From Heterodera schachtii (taxonomy: Eukaryota > Nematoda > Chromadorea > Rhabditida > Heteroderidae), in the NCBI GenBank assembly GCA_023374025.1, contig SIJG01000037.1, positions 275,680-339,679 on the forward strand: a DNA stretch of 64,000 nt, given 5' to 3'. Below, in pieces: positions 12,013 to 22,701 of the stretch (its first letter is position 1; every line of letters begins with the position of its first letter). The notes beneath the pieces were generated by a model. The model made no database searches, was not told the DNA's origin, and saw only the letters and a program-made list of their open reading frames with translations. The position numbers and the translations under genes are program-made.

Positions 12013-13251
12013 AGGAGCAGCACCAGAAGCAGCAGCAGTGGGAGGGGGTGGGGGATGGAAGTGGCCGTCGCCTGGGGCCAAAATGCCGTTGCAGCTTCCC
12101 TCCTCTTCCCCCTTCTGCCCATCGCCTCGTCGGTCTGTTTATTTTATCCCCAAATTCAACCACAGATTGGCCATTTGGCTGTCGGCGTCCCCAACGAAAA
12201 GGCAATGAAATGGGAAGCGAAGGGCGGCGGAAGAGAAGCAAAAGGAAGAAAAAAAGAAGAAAAGGAAAAGGAAGAGAAATAAAAGATAAAGCCGAAATGG
12301 AAGGATGAAAAGTGAAAGATTGACAAAAGTAAAAAAAAAAAAGTGAATGTTTATTCGATAGGGAGTAAATAAACAGGCCAATGTTCGAAGTGATTGACAG
12401 AAAGGGGCGAAGTTGGGTCATTCATTTTGGGGAGTCATTGGGGGGGGGGGGGAGAGGAGGACCAACACAAACATGCGGACAACGATAGCGATGATGAGGA
12501 TGGACAAAATGTTGGAGTTGGGAGGAAATGATGGCGAAAATGGGGGGGGGGATTCAGTCGAGAGTCATTGACACCTGCTGGGAGCGCCGGGGGGGGGGGA
12601 GGAGGCTTTCTCCGTTGGACAAACATTGTTTTTGAGAAAAGCATTGAATCAATGGGAAGCGAAGGGGGGGGGGGCGGGCAGAGTAAGCGGACGAATAAGC
12701 GGACGGAGTAGCGGAGTAAGCCTTCCCCTCCCCCACGCCCACCCCTCCCCCGGCCTCTTTCCTCTTCCCGGCACACCGTACCCTCCCCGCCCCTGAGGGA
12801 ATGAAGCGGATGAAATTCCATCCCCGCCCTCCGCTTCATCCCTTGCTCAGTTCCCGTCTCTCCCCCCTCTTTCCGCTTCGTTTTCCCGCCCTTTCCCGAA
12901 TCGCCGCCGCCCGTCCCCTTTTGTCCTTTCATTTGCCCCTTTTTACCGTTTCATTGGATTTACCCGTCCGTTGGCGTTGAGCTTCTCTTTCGCCGGCTTT
13001 CTCCGATTTCCAAGTCGATCTTCGCGCGTTCCAAAAAGTTCCTTCCCCGGGACAGTGGCATTAGCGGAAAAGCCGAGCCGACCATTCATTCACTCATTGG
13101 CTATTCCCCCCCCCCCCCCCCCGCCACGCCATATCGAATTTGCGGAAATCAACACTGCCCTCCCTGTTGCCCTCCCTGCTAGGCTATCGGAACGGGGAAT
13201 CGACACCGTCGCCGTCAAAGGGCGTAATCGGAGAGGGACGGGCACGCCGCC
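12013..13251. other. Spacer between the SIX genes
   Basis: About 1.2 kb with no recognisable exon. It contains G runs near 12440, 12540, 12590 and 12665 and a 16-nt C run at about 13105. It presumably includes the 3' UTR of the first SIX gene and the promoter of the second. Confidence 0.5.
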
Positions 13252-15163
13252 ATGGCTTCGTCCGCCATGATGCCCCACCCACAGCCCCTGCCAGGGCCGC
13301 TGCAGCTGCACCATCCCCACCACCACTACCTCCCTCACAGGTCAGCCCGGACACCCTTCGCCATTGTCCCATTTTCTGAATCTCCCAAATCTCTCCCGCC
13401 TTTTCAGTGCCGTTCCCTCCCAACAGTCCTCCTCCTCCGACTTTTCATTCTCTGTCGAACAGGTGGGCGTTCTGTGCGAAATTCTGCAACGACACAATTT
13501 GTTCGACCGACTGGTGGGACATTGGCACAATTAGACACTTTGGCATTTCTAATCACTGCCCAAAGGCACAATTTTTATGGACCATTCCCCCGGTGGACGA
13601 ATATCGCTTCAGTGAGGGAGTGCTCAAAGCTCAGGCGGTTATTTCTTTTCACCGGCACAATTTCAAAGAATTGTACGCCATTCTCCAGTCGCACAATTTT
13701 TCCCCAGAAAACCATGCCGAACTCCAGGTCGTTGGAATGGGGGAAAGAAACAATTTTAATTGACATTCAAATTTTAAAAGTTTAGGAGCTTTGGATGCAC
13801 GCGCATTACAGCGAGGTAAAAAAGTACAAAAAGAAAGGGAATTAGACGAAAGGCCAATCGAAAGGGATTCAAATCCGACCAAAGAAGGGCATTATTGCTT
13901 CTTATAATTAAGGCAGAAAAGATTCGGGGACGCGAATTGGGAGCAGTGGGAAAATACCGAATCAGAAGGAAATTTCCTTTGCCACGGACCATTTGGGACG
14001 GGGAAGAGACGAGTTACTGCTTCAGAGTGAGTTGGAAAGGGACGAGTTGGAGCAGTAACAGAAACTGGCGAGACAATTGCCCTCCTTCAGGAGAGGTCCA
14101 GGGCCATTCTGCGCGACTCGTACAGACGAAACCCGTACCCGTCGCCAAAGGAGAAGAAGGAGTTGGCGGAACGGACCAGTCTAACGCAGACGCAAGTGTC
14201 CAATTGGTTCAAGAACAGGCGGCAAAGGGACAGAGCGGCCGGGTGCAGGTGAAGCAAAAAGAGGGAGGGAGGGGGGAAAAGGGGGAGGGGAGGGGAGAGA
14301 GGGGAAAGTGGGAGGGGGGAAAAGCGGAGAGGGAGGGGGAAAAATGGGAGGGATGAGAAAAGGGGGAGGGGAGGGGAGAGAGGGGAAAGTGGGAAGGAGG
14401 AGGCGGGGGATTCTTATGGACAAACCCTAATCCCACCTTGACAATCATCAGAGAAGAGGGCAGCACCCAACTGTGTCCGGCGGATGACCCTTTTGGTGAC
14501 TCATCCGCAGCTGAAGATGAACTGTCCGCGACAGCAGTGGCAACAATGCTAAGCATGGACAACAAGCAGCAGCCGATGGAAATGAGTGTGGGGAAGGCGG
14601 AGGCAGACGACGAGCAGACAAAAGTAAGCGGAGAGAGCGGAGACGGAGAGACGCAGAGGCAAAGGCACGGGCAGCAGCAGTACAACCAGCCCCAGCAGCA
14701 ACAACAGCTGCAACAACAACAACCGCAGCAACAACAGCTGCAGCACTTCTTCCTCTCCTCCGCTCCCTGCTCTTCGACAGCGGCGCATTTCCCGGCCCAT
14801 CAGCAGCAGCAGTCTGCTTCATGTGCACAAAATCAGCTGATCGACTCAGTCACTCAAGAGCAGCGCCAGCGAGTGCCGTCGGCGCCGATGATGCTACTGC
14901 ACCAAAACGGCACCATGCCAAACGGAACAGCACCAACGACTGTCCCAACTTCGTCCGCTTTAGCTGCTGCGGCATGGATTGCGTACGGGGGATACATGGG
15001 AGGGTCCGAGGGAAGGTGAGAAGGAAGTCTTGCCGAGAATGACGGAAATTGAGTGTTTGGCAGGTATGGGTTTCTGCCAACGGGCGCTGAAAGCCGAAAT
15101 TCCGCCGGAGGGTACGGAGGAGGGAGGGAAGCGCCGCCGGGGATGAGCTATCAGAGTTTATGA
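13252..15163 (+). CDS. SIX1/2-type homeobox transcription factor
   Basis: Exons: 13252-13340, 13408-13513, 13566-13727, 13786-13815, 13913-14026, 14091-14248, 14452-15015 and 15064-15163; every junction keeps frame. The SIX domain starts [13 protein letters not shown] and continues with [17 protein letters not shown] and the 10-codon exon [10 protein letters not shown]. Then come [33 protein letters not shown] and a canonical homeodomain ending [14 protein letters not shown]. These are SIX1/2 hallmarks. The C-terminal region has a glutamine-rich stretch coded at about 14660-14810 and the chain ends SYQSL, which as I recall resembles C. elegans CEH-33/CEH-34. The expected role is muscle or pharyngeal neuron differentiation, by analogy only. 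The start ATG at 13252 gives a histidine/proline-rich N-terminus. Confidence 0.9.
14255..14400. repeat. G/A-rich direct repeat in SIX1/2 intron
   Basis: A block containing AAAAGGGGGAGGGGAGGGGA, GAGAGGGGAAAGTGGGA and flanking purines occurs twice about 95 bp apart within the 203-nt intron between the homeodomain exon and the Gln-rich exon. It is almost pure purine on the + strand and could form G-quadruplex or triplex structures. Confidence 0.6.
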
Positions 15164-16090
15164 TCGATGAAGACATTCTCAAATTGTACGTCAGTCTCTG
15201 ATCACTCGAATATCATAAATATATTCATATGTTCCCTTTTCCGCACATTCATTCCCTCCCCGTGAAATGCCTTTCTTTCCCCGTCCTTTTGCGTTCGGAT
15301 TATTCTATATGGCATAATAATAGGTGGGCAAGGGGGGGGGGGAGGGGGGTCAATTTCGCACTTAGTACAGGGGCCCGAGGCAATTTCCTAAAAATTTATG
15401 CCTCTGTTAGGTAGGGGGATAGGGGGAGGGGTATTTCTTATTTTGTTAAGGTAACCTCCCCCCCCCCCTTGTCCATGTATGCTATGAGGAATGAATGTCC
15501 CCCCCCCCCCAATTATCCTCCAAAATCTCGGCAATCGATTGTACGCCTTCGTCAGAATGAAAGAAGCCCACTTCTTCCAACAGCCCTTTGATGGAAAAAC
15601 GGTGGACGAGGGAAGGAAAGGAAGGAAGGACCGGTTGAGGGGAGGGGAGGGGAAGGGGAGGGTGGGGGGGGGAAGGGATGGGGGATGGGGGGTGGGGGGG
15701 CTTCTTCTGTGGGCCTTCCGCCGATGTCCACCCTCCCTCCCCTCCCTCCCCCCCCCCCCCCCCGCCCCCTGCGACAAATGCCCTCAGGGGGCGAACGCGT
15801 CTCCGCCGATCGCTTCCTTTCGCCGCAATTCCCTTTCTCCATGCGATGCCCGCAATTTTCGCGCACCTTCGCTGTCCGCTAAGGCCAGGAATTGGTTGGT
15901 CACCAGCAGTAACTCATTACGATATGCTCGGGAATGCTTCTGCGTCCATCTGTCAGTCCCCCCAAACATTCTCATAAACCCGTCACCGTCCATTTTTATT
16001 CCTTTCTCCCCAATTTTGCATTTGCCGATGATTTTTGTCAACACTTTCCCCTCCAAACTTTCTCCTCCAAAGTTCACAGGCCTTCGCTCA
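15164..16090. other. Intergenic, no gene recognised
   Basis: Contains several G or C runs (15330, 15455, 15500, 15750). Long open frames exist here but are low-complexity proline/glycine sequence with no family signature, so I do not call them. Confidence 0.5.
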
Positions 16091-17192
16091 ATGAGGGCCA
16101 CCGATTCGCTGGTCAGTCCATCGGCCGGCGGAGGCGGCGGCGGAGCAGTGAACGCCTTGCAATTGTTCCTCTCCGTGCTGGTGGTGTTGCTTCTGCCCAT
16201 CACAGAGGCAATCTCTGACGGAGCACTGAAGCTGAATGCCAAATGCAAAGTCAGTCAGTCACTTTCATTTGCCTCTCTCTCTTTTACCGTATCCCCCAAT
16301 ACCGTAATGCTTCCCTGTTAAGGATTTATTTATGTGTACGGTACAGAACAAATGTGTTCAGCTCGAATCGTTGCAAAGTTCGTTTGAAAATGCCACCATT
16401 GGAAAGGAATTGTACAACGAATTGGACAAAGTGAGCGAATGTTTTCACTGTGCCGAAACATTGCGCCGTTTTGTACGAATTGTCCCTTCAGAACATCGAT
16501 TACGGCTGCATTTTCACCGCCGGCTGTTTGGATGAGTGCAACCGGTGCCCCTTGTGCATGACCAGCAAGCAGCAGGTCAGTGATCAAATTTAATTATAGA
16601 TAATTACCCCCCCCCCCCCCCCAATTAAATATTCGTAAATTACCCGCCCCCAATCTTTGTTAGTTGGTCGACGTGCTCTCAGGGAACAGGCGCTCCATGG
16701 ACGGTAATTTAATCGGTCCGTTTCGGCCAAAGTCCGATTTTGTCAAGGAGAATGTGCCGTGTTAGTGAACTGTGCCGCAGAATGTGTGCAGCAAGCCAAC
16801 CACGACTTGAACAAGATCAGCTTCTGTCTTCGGTGTGTTTCCCATTTGCCCCCTCGCCCCATAAAAAGCCTTTTTTCGGCACAAATGCGCTTTCCATTGT
16901 TTTGACGGCTCTTGTCCTAAGTGCTCGGCATTTGTGACCAGGATATTCAACCAAATTTGCATTGCCGCTGATTTCCGACGTCGAATTCAGGAATGGAAGG
17001 TGCTAAAACCCAAAAAAAAAGGACATTCAATGGCCAATTAATTAATTAATTAAGGGACACTGCTATGAGATGTTCAGAGCCATTGTGGTGGCAAAGTTCG
17101 AGGAGGAATTTGTGAGGACGGGTGCCACGCCATCAATTGGGAACAGAAACGGAGGAGGGGGCCAAAACAACCGATTGCTCAGACGCATTTAG
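16091..17192 (+). CDS. Unrecognised cysteine-rich secreted protein
   Basis: Seven exons (16091-16249, 16347-16430, 16492-16575, 16664-16703, 16748-16832, 16942-16999, 17055-17192) join in frame to 215 residues. The N-terminus has a glycine-rich lead and a strong hydrophobic segment (LQLFLSVLVVLLLPITEA), which looks like a signal peptide or signal anchor. The mature part has about 14 cysteines in clusters such as KCKNKC, YGCIFTAGCLDECNRCPLC and CAVLVNCAAEC, then FNQICIAADFRRR and GHCYEMF. The spacing suggests disulfide-linked helical hairpins, but I recognise no named family. The protein ends with a glycine/asparagine-rich basic tail. It lies between the SIX1/2 gene and the convergently transcribed prefoldin gene. 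Secretion is an inference. Confidence 0.7.
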
Positions 17193-17463
17193 GACAAAGC
17201 GAACAATGGCATAAATAAACCGAAAATTGTTTTGTCAGAATTCTCAAAAATGGAAATGCAAATTCCAATTGTACAAATACGAGGAGAAAATCTCAATAGA
17301 TTATGACAAATCAACAAACGAATCAATCAACAACACTGCTTCACTTTAAAACGAACAAACGATTTTAAAAGTGACAACAGCCGGGCAAAAATGTTAAAAA
17401 AATATTTGGTCGGGTTGGGAAAGAAGTGATCAGTCTGCTGATCGGTCCTCGTCCATTCACTCA

Positions 17464-19677
17464 TTAAGCGTTGATCGAATTCGCCGTTGGGGCAGTGGCC
17501 ACCGCCAGCGTTTGTCGGAAAGTGTCGCGCATTCGTTCGACCGATTCCTTTTGCGCTTCGATGTTTTTCTCCAAATCGCCCAACAATGACTCAATTCTTT
17601 CGCTAATGAAATTGGAAAAGTTCAAAGATTGGCTTTTTTTCTCTTTTTTTACATTTCCGTCCGAATGTAATCGATTCTCTTCGCCACATTTTGTTTCGCT
17701 TCCTCCAAATTCTGCTTAACCAACACGGGCCCAATCAGCTTGAAAACGCCGGCATCGCTTTTCAACCGATCGAACTCCTCAAAATGATCATTTTGTTAAA
17801 AGTGAAATGCGATAATTGTTACTATTAACAGATAATTATTTCGTTTATACGGGGTGTAACCGAATTCCGGCATTTTTTTGCGCCATAAAATGAGATTTTA
17901 AAATTTTGGAAAAGTGTTTAATATCGCAGTCCAATTTTGGCTTGCGCAAATGCCCCGGGTTTTTGTCCCCCCCCCCCATTTGACAATTTGTTCAAACTCA
18001 AAACCCACTTCTTTGACCATGGAATTCTCTGTCAGTTGGCTCTCCAACTGCCGTCTGTTGGTCATGCATTTTGAACGATCTAAAAAATAAAAAGGGTGAC
18101 CGAAGTAAAGGATAAATTTAAAATTAAACCCCTTAAAAAACAGTTTATTGAATGAGAAGGTTTGCCATGTAATTTATTTTCAAATTTGGAAATGAAAAAC
18201 GGATGGCAATTCGTCCAATTTGCGCAACGGGGAATATTTTTGAAATTCTATGCACCTTTTCCCATATATAAATTTGACAATTTCTGTCTGTGTGTCCGCG
18301 ATGTTTACGCCTTTTGAATTTGCGCTTATAGACGTTGTGCCAATGTTTTGGGAAAACATGAAAAAAAGAAAGGTGAGAGATTGGGAGAGAGAAAAAGAAG
18401 AGAGAAGGAAAAGAGGATAGAGAAAAGGAGAGAGTGAGAGAAAAGAAGAGAGAGAAATGAGGAGAGAGAAAGAAGAGAGGGACTGGGAGAGAGTGAGAGA
18501 GAGAGAGTGAGAGACTGGGAGAGAGAGAAAGAGAAAGAAGAGAGAAAGAAAAGAGGATAGAGAGAAGGAGAGAGTGAGAGAAAAGAAGAGAGAGAGACTG
18601 GGAGAGAGAAAAGAGAAGAGAGAGACTGGTAGAGAGTGAGAGAGAGAGAGAGAGAGAGTGAGATACTGGGGGAGAGAGAAAGAGAAAAGTAGAGAGAAAG
18701 AAAAGAGGATAGAGAGAAGGAGAGAGTGAGAAAAAAAGAGAGAGAGAGAGAAAAAGAAGAGAGAGAGACTGGAAGACAGTGAGAGAAAGAAAAGAAATGA
18801 GATATTGTGAGAGAGCGAGAGAGAAAGGAGTGAGAGAAAGGGAGAGAGATAAGAGGAGAGAGAAACGAGACGAAAAAGACTAATTTGTAAGAGAAAAGAG
18901 AAGAGAGAGACTGGGAGAGAGAGAGAAAAGAGAAAAAGAGAGACTGGGAGACAGAGTGAGAGCGAGAAAAGAAGAGAGAGAAAAAAGGAGAGAGATAGAG
19001 AGAAAAGAGATTAGAGAGAGAGACTGGGTGAGATAGACAAAGAGAGAGAGAGAGAGAGTAGGGAGAGAAAGAGGGAGGGAGAGGTTGAGAGCGAGAGAGA
19101 GAGACAAGAGAGAGAGAGAGAGAGACAGAGAGAGAGAAAGTGAGACACAAAGAGAGTGAGTGAGAGACAGAGAGAGTGGAGAGAGACAGACAGAAAGAGT
19201 TGACCATGAGATAGAGAAAAAGACAGAAGAGAGAGACAGTGAGAGAGAGAGTGAGATACAAAAAGAGAAACTGGGAGAGAGAGAGAGAGAAAAAGATAGA
19301 GAGACTGGGAGAGAGGAAAGCGAGAGAGAGACAAAAAGAGAGAGAGAGACACCGAAAGAGAGTGAATGAAGAGAGAGGAGAGATAATAAGAGAGAGAGAG
19401 AGAGAGAGACCGAGTGAGAGACAGTTGAACTAGAACGCAGAATTTGTTTAAATTTCTATTCTAAACAGGGGTTTAAATTTTGAGAACCTTGATTTCAAAT
19501 TTCTTTTATTTAAAAAAATTTTTTAAAAATCAAAAATTCAGGAAAATTTTTTTATTTATTTTTTGTATAGTTTTATTGAGACAATTTCATTTTTATAACT
19601 AACGCACCTTTTTCCAAATTTCGAAGCTGTTCAAATTCTGCCTCTAATTTTGATTTGGTCTCTTCTAACTTTGTCAT
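17464..19677 (-). CDS. pfd-6: Prefoldin subunit 6
   Basis: A beta-type subunit of the hexameric prefoldin cochaperone, which delivers unfolded actin and tubulin to the cytosolic chaperonin CCT. Exons in coding order: 19677-19608, 18079-18009, 17777-17653 and 17602-17464; 134 residues against about 129 in human. The first coiled-coil helix includes QLESQLTENSMVKEE. The beta-hairpin core FKLIGPVLVKQ is diagnostic of PFDN6, followed by EAKQNVAKRIDYI and the second helix. The first intron is about 1.5 kb and consists mainly of a purine (GA) tract; the others are short. The third exon uses a TTTTGAG acceptor. Confidence 0.92.
18358..19432. repeat. 1.1-kb (GA)n-like purine tract in pfd-6 intron 1
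   Basis: Almost entirely purine on the + strand, dominated by GAGA with AAAGAGAG and GACTGGGAGAGAG variants. The motif GAGACTGGGAGAGAG recurs irregularly, indicating higher-order duplication. Long open frames on both strands here (Ser/Leu-rich or Arg/Glu-rich) are repeat artefacts. In the transcribed (minus) sense the intron is therefore CU-rich. Confidence 0.95.
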
Positions 19678-19901
19678 TTGTTTCCTTAAAAAATAACTTT
19701 TTTCTCAACAATAATAAGAATTATTTATAAGGAAATATTGATGAGGTCCATAATAAACCCATTAAAAAGGTACACAAATCTCTTTTTTATGACACGACAT
19801 ATAAAAACAACAAAAACAACAATAAAAAGTAGAATAAAAAAGGAAATAAACAAAATAATGCAAAAACTCAAATTCTTAGGGAGCCAACATTAAGCCAATC
19901 A

Positions 19902-20242
19902 TTACAATAAACGGCGCTTCGCAGTTTTTTTAAAGAGCGGAGAATCGGTGAATTTCAAATAGCCCCTCTGGCGCTGTTCGTCATGAGTCGGGAATCTGAT
20001 GTCCCAATAATGGTCGGGAGTCTTCGGTAATTGACTGGTTGTGAGGAGAGGAGCCCGCGAAGACTGCGAAGAAGAGACGGACGACTTGCGACTCGGCTCG
20101 TTCTCCCGTGTCAAACAAATGCTCAAAATGGAAATTCCACTCATTTGATCAATTAACTCAATTTTGACATAAAATTCACCCGTTGTCCAATGGTAACAAA
20201 TGTTTCGGTTTGTTGTCGTTGGCTTGGAATGGTCTCTTTGTT
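19902..20242 (-). pseudogene. CtIP/Ctp1/Sae2-like terminal exons, 5' part missing
   Basis: Two exons, 20242-20180 and 20121-19902, join in phase. The second encodes TPDHYWDIRFPTHDEQ followed by RGYLK, matching the C-terminal signature of the DNA-end-resection factor CtIP/Ctp1/Sae2 (COM-1 in C. elegans): TP, aromatic-W, FP, then RGY. In this family the domain activates the MRN nuclease at double-strand breaks. No upstream exons of such a gene exist; 83 bases upstream of the first exon the TRM1 inverted repeat begins. It is either the remnant of a gene cut at the repeat breakpoint, or it serves as 3' exons of the TRM1 copy, whose last exon ends in a compatible phase. The family call rests on one short motif. 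Confidence 0.5.
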
Positions 20243-20322
20243 CTGCAGTCGGGATGAGTGGTGAAATTGATCTTAACCCTAAGTCAAACCAAGGGACATT
20301 AAATCACTTTTTCCTCCTAAGA

Positions 20323-22553
20323 TTACTTCGTTTCCTTCGCCAAAATGCGACTGCGCGGACTGTCCTCCCCCGTCTCGGCCATTCCTTTGGCTGTGATTCC
20401 GTTTCGGTTTGCCTGCAAAAACGGAATGGACTGCTCATTTGCATCGGCACTCTCCGCGTGCTCCTCCCACCCATTCACGGCACACGTCCCACAGAAAAGA
20501 GGTCGGCGCGTCCGTTTTGACTGCCCGCGGGTTGCAGTGGGAGATGGAGCAGCGGAAGCCCGCGTTGAGCAGGGCGGACCGGAAGACGTTCATTTTGGGC
20601 GAGGGGCACTTCATGACGACCATCAGCTGGTCGTGTTCGTAGAAGAGGGGCACGTCGGGCAGTTCCTCCGACAGAACCGTCAGAAGGCCCTCCAGGCGTT
20701 CACGAGTGCCAAGTCTCAGCTGCCCCGCCTCCGGGCCTTTCAATCTGAAGCCAATCGCATCCGAATTAGTAATTCATTGCCAGCACCGACATTGCGAGGA
20801 GTTTCCCGACGAATTCGGTGTCCCACGTCGGCGCCACCCAAATGGGGCCGCCCGTGTGAATGGCCGTCCCCCCACAATGCGCGCATTTGGCCACCATTCG
20901 TCCGTCCATCGACGCGTCGGACTGTCCCGCGGGGAGACGAACCAATTCGGACTGAAAATGGGCGGCGGAGAAGCGCACGCTGGGCCCACTGACACTCTTT
21001 TTGAGCAGAGGCTGAAAGTCCAAACTTTGGCAGGTGGCGCAGCAGTTCACATTGGCGAGTTTTCTGAAGGAAAGACGGAGACTTATTATTTTGTGCGTTT
21101 AAAATTTTCGTTTTTTCTTATTGGGTACATCTTCCAAGATCTCGTGTACCCAAATTTTCCCCATAATTAGCAATTTTTTGGACAATTAAAACTAAATTTT
21201 ATAAATCCTGGGACCATCCCTTATTTGAGGGGCGAAAGCGGGGGGGGGGGGGGGGGGGCTTCTCCCCCATGAATTTCGTTCGTATGGACTCGGATCGACC
21301 CCAACTATTTCATCAATTAACTTGTGCTACAAAAAATGAGTCAGTCAAAATCCCCTAAATTTGTCCTCATTTTTCCCTAAACGTCCCTAAAAGACAAACA
21401 AAGAAATGCCCACGTCACGCTGTCTTTGGCCATCGCAGCGCCCGACCGAATTCGGACGAAACATCGGACGTAAAAGTCGACGCTGACCGAAAGGATCGGC
21501 ACAATGTAACGCTTGTGACGGTTCGCATGGGCGTCGATGGCACGGAGCAAAATGCGAAGGGCCTTAAGGGAGGGCATGGGAAGGGCAGCGGGGGCCGGGG
21601 GAACCAATTCATGGCACGATTTGTGCCGCAGCGAGACCGAGCCGTACTTGTTGAAGCACGCCTCGGGAGTGTTGCCGCAGAGAATGGCCGTGTCCGTGCA
21701 AGTGACCATCAGTAAACCTTTAAAAAGCTCATTCCAAGTGTCTTGTGGTCCATTTTGCTCACCTCCGTCCATCACCGCCTGCACCGCCGCGTCCAAAAAG
21801 GCGGACGCCGACCCGTAGGGGTCCAAGTCGACGGCGTGGAACCTTTTGCCGAATTTGCGATGTGCCATCATCAAATCGCTGAAAGGGACACAAATCCGTG
21901 CGAAATTTCAGCATCGAAAAGGCGTCTCTCAAACATTGCGTCGGAAAAGACCGCCTCGACTTTGTCCTGGACGCCGTTCAGCTGCACATTCCGACGGATT
22001 GCTTCGAATGCTTTCTCGGAGAAGTCATTGGCCACCACTCGCGTCACATTTGGCACTTCCAACGCGAAGCGAATGGCGCGCAGACCAGAAGCGGACAAGG
22101 CATCGAGCACAGAAAAGGCACGGGACTGCTGGAAGGCGAAAATGGGCACTTTCAATGACTAAAAAATGCTTACGGATTGCGCTGCATTTGCTTCAGGTGC
22201 TTTTCCCTCGTCCATTTTCCTCTGTTTGGCTTTTGGCCCCTCCTCCTCCGTTTTCGGCTCTTTTTCGTTGGGTCTTTCGGCAGCGAATGCCCTCAAAACG
22301 ACGACCCTAAACTCCTTAAGGTGGAAAGAGACGCGCCCTTCGCTCGGCTTTTGAAGCCTTACGTCAAGTCTCGGTTGAACTCCTGCACTCGGTTGTAGAA
22401 AGTCTCGCCGCCCTCCGCCGTCGCGGTGATTCTCGCCAATCCCTCGGTGACTTCGGCCAATTTGTTCGCCTCACAATCGGCCGCGACTGATGGACCAACG
22501 CCATTTCCTTTCTCATTTGCGCACTGCAAAATGACTGATTCAGCACCATCCAT
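20323..22553 (-). CDS. trm-1: tRNA (guanine26-N2)-dimethyltransferase TRM1, lacking last exon
   Basis: It makes m2,2G at position 26 of tRNAs. Exons in coding order: 22553-22363, 22306-22174, 22158-21935, 21878-21763, 21717-21414, 21063-20791, 20744-20471 and 20412-20327. The N-terminus reads [14 protein letters not shown]. The Rossmann methyltransferase core includes [43 protein letters not shown] (the DPYG/TDTA catalytic signatures) and ADFYVR-like [10 protein letters not shown]. The zinc-binding CxxC and GGPIW segments follow. The last exon (NWGP motif), present at 922-1072, is absent. Here exon 8 runs directly into TAA at 20325-20323 or is spliced at GTAATC to downstream exons. The gene lies 148 bp downstream of BRX1 on the same strand. 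Intron 5 contains an 18-nt G run near 21240. Confidence 0.88.
20325..21198. repeat. Inverted repeat copy B
   Basis: Reverse complement of 1-874. It spans TRM1 exons 6-8 plus part of intron 5. Its left border coincides with the end of TRM1 homology at the exon 8 donor. Confidence 0.93.
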
Positions 22554-22701
22554 TTTGGTTAGAATTTCCTTAAATTTTTCATGTAAAAAGAAATTTAACG
22601 AATGATATTGAAAATTTTTTGAAATTTACGGAAATTTGTTCGATTCAAATTGCTTTAGTAAAACAAATAACAAAAAGGTGACAAATGCTCCAATGTTTGC
22701 A

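Noticed and set aside
15491..16321. 276-residue plus-strand frame
   Set aside because: Mostly G-run and low-complexity sequence in a frame different from the secreted protein's first exon; no motif supports it.
18326..19261. 311-residue Ser/Leu-rich frame on the minus strand
   Set aside because: It is the translation of the GA/CT tract and lies inside an intron of prefoldin 6; the repeat explains the lack of stops.
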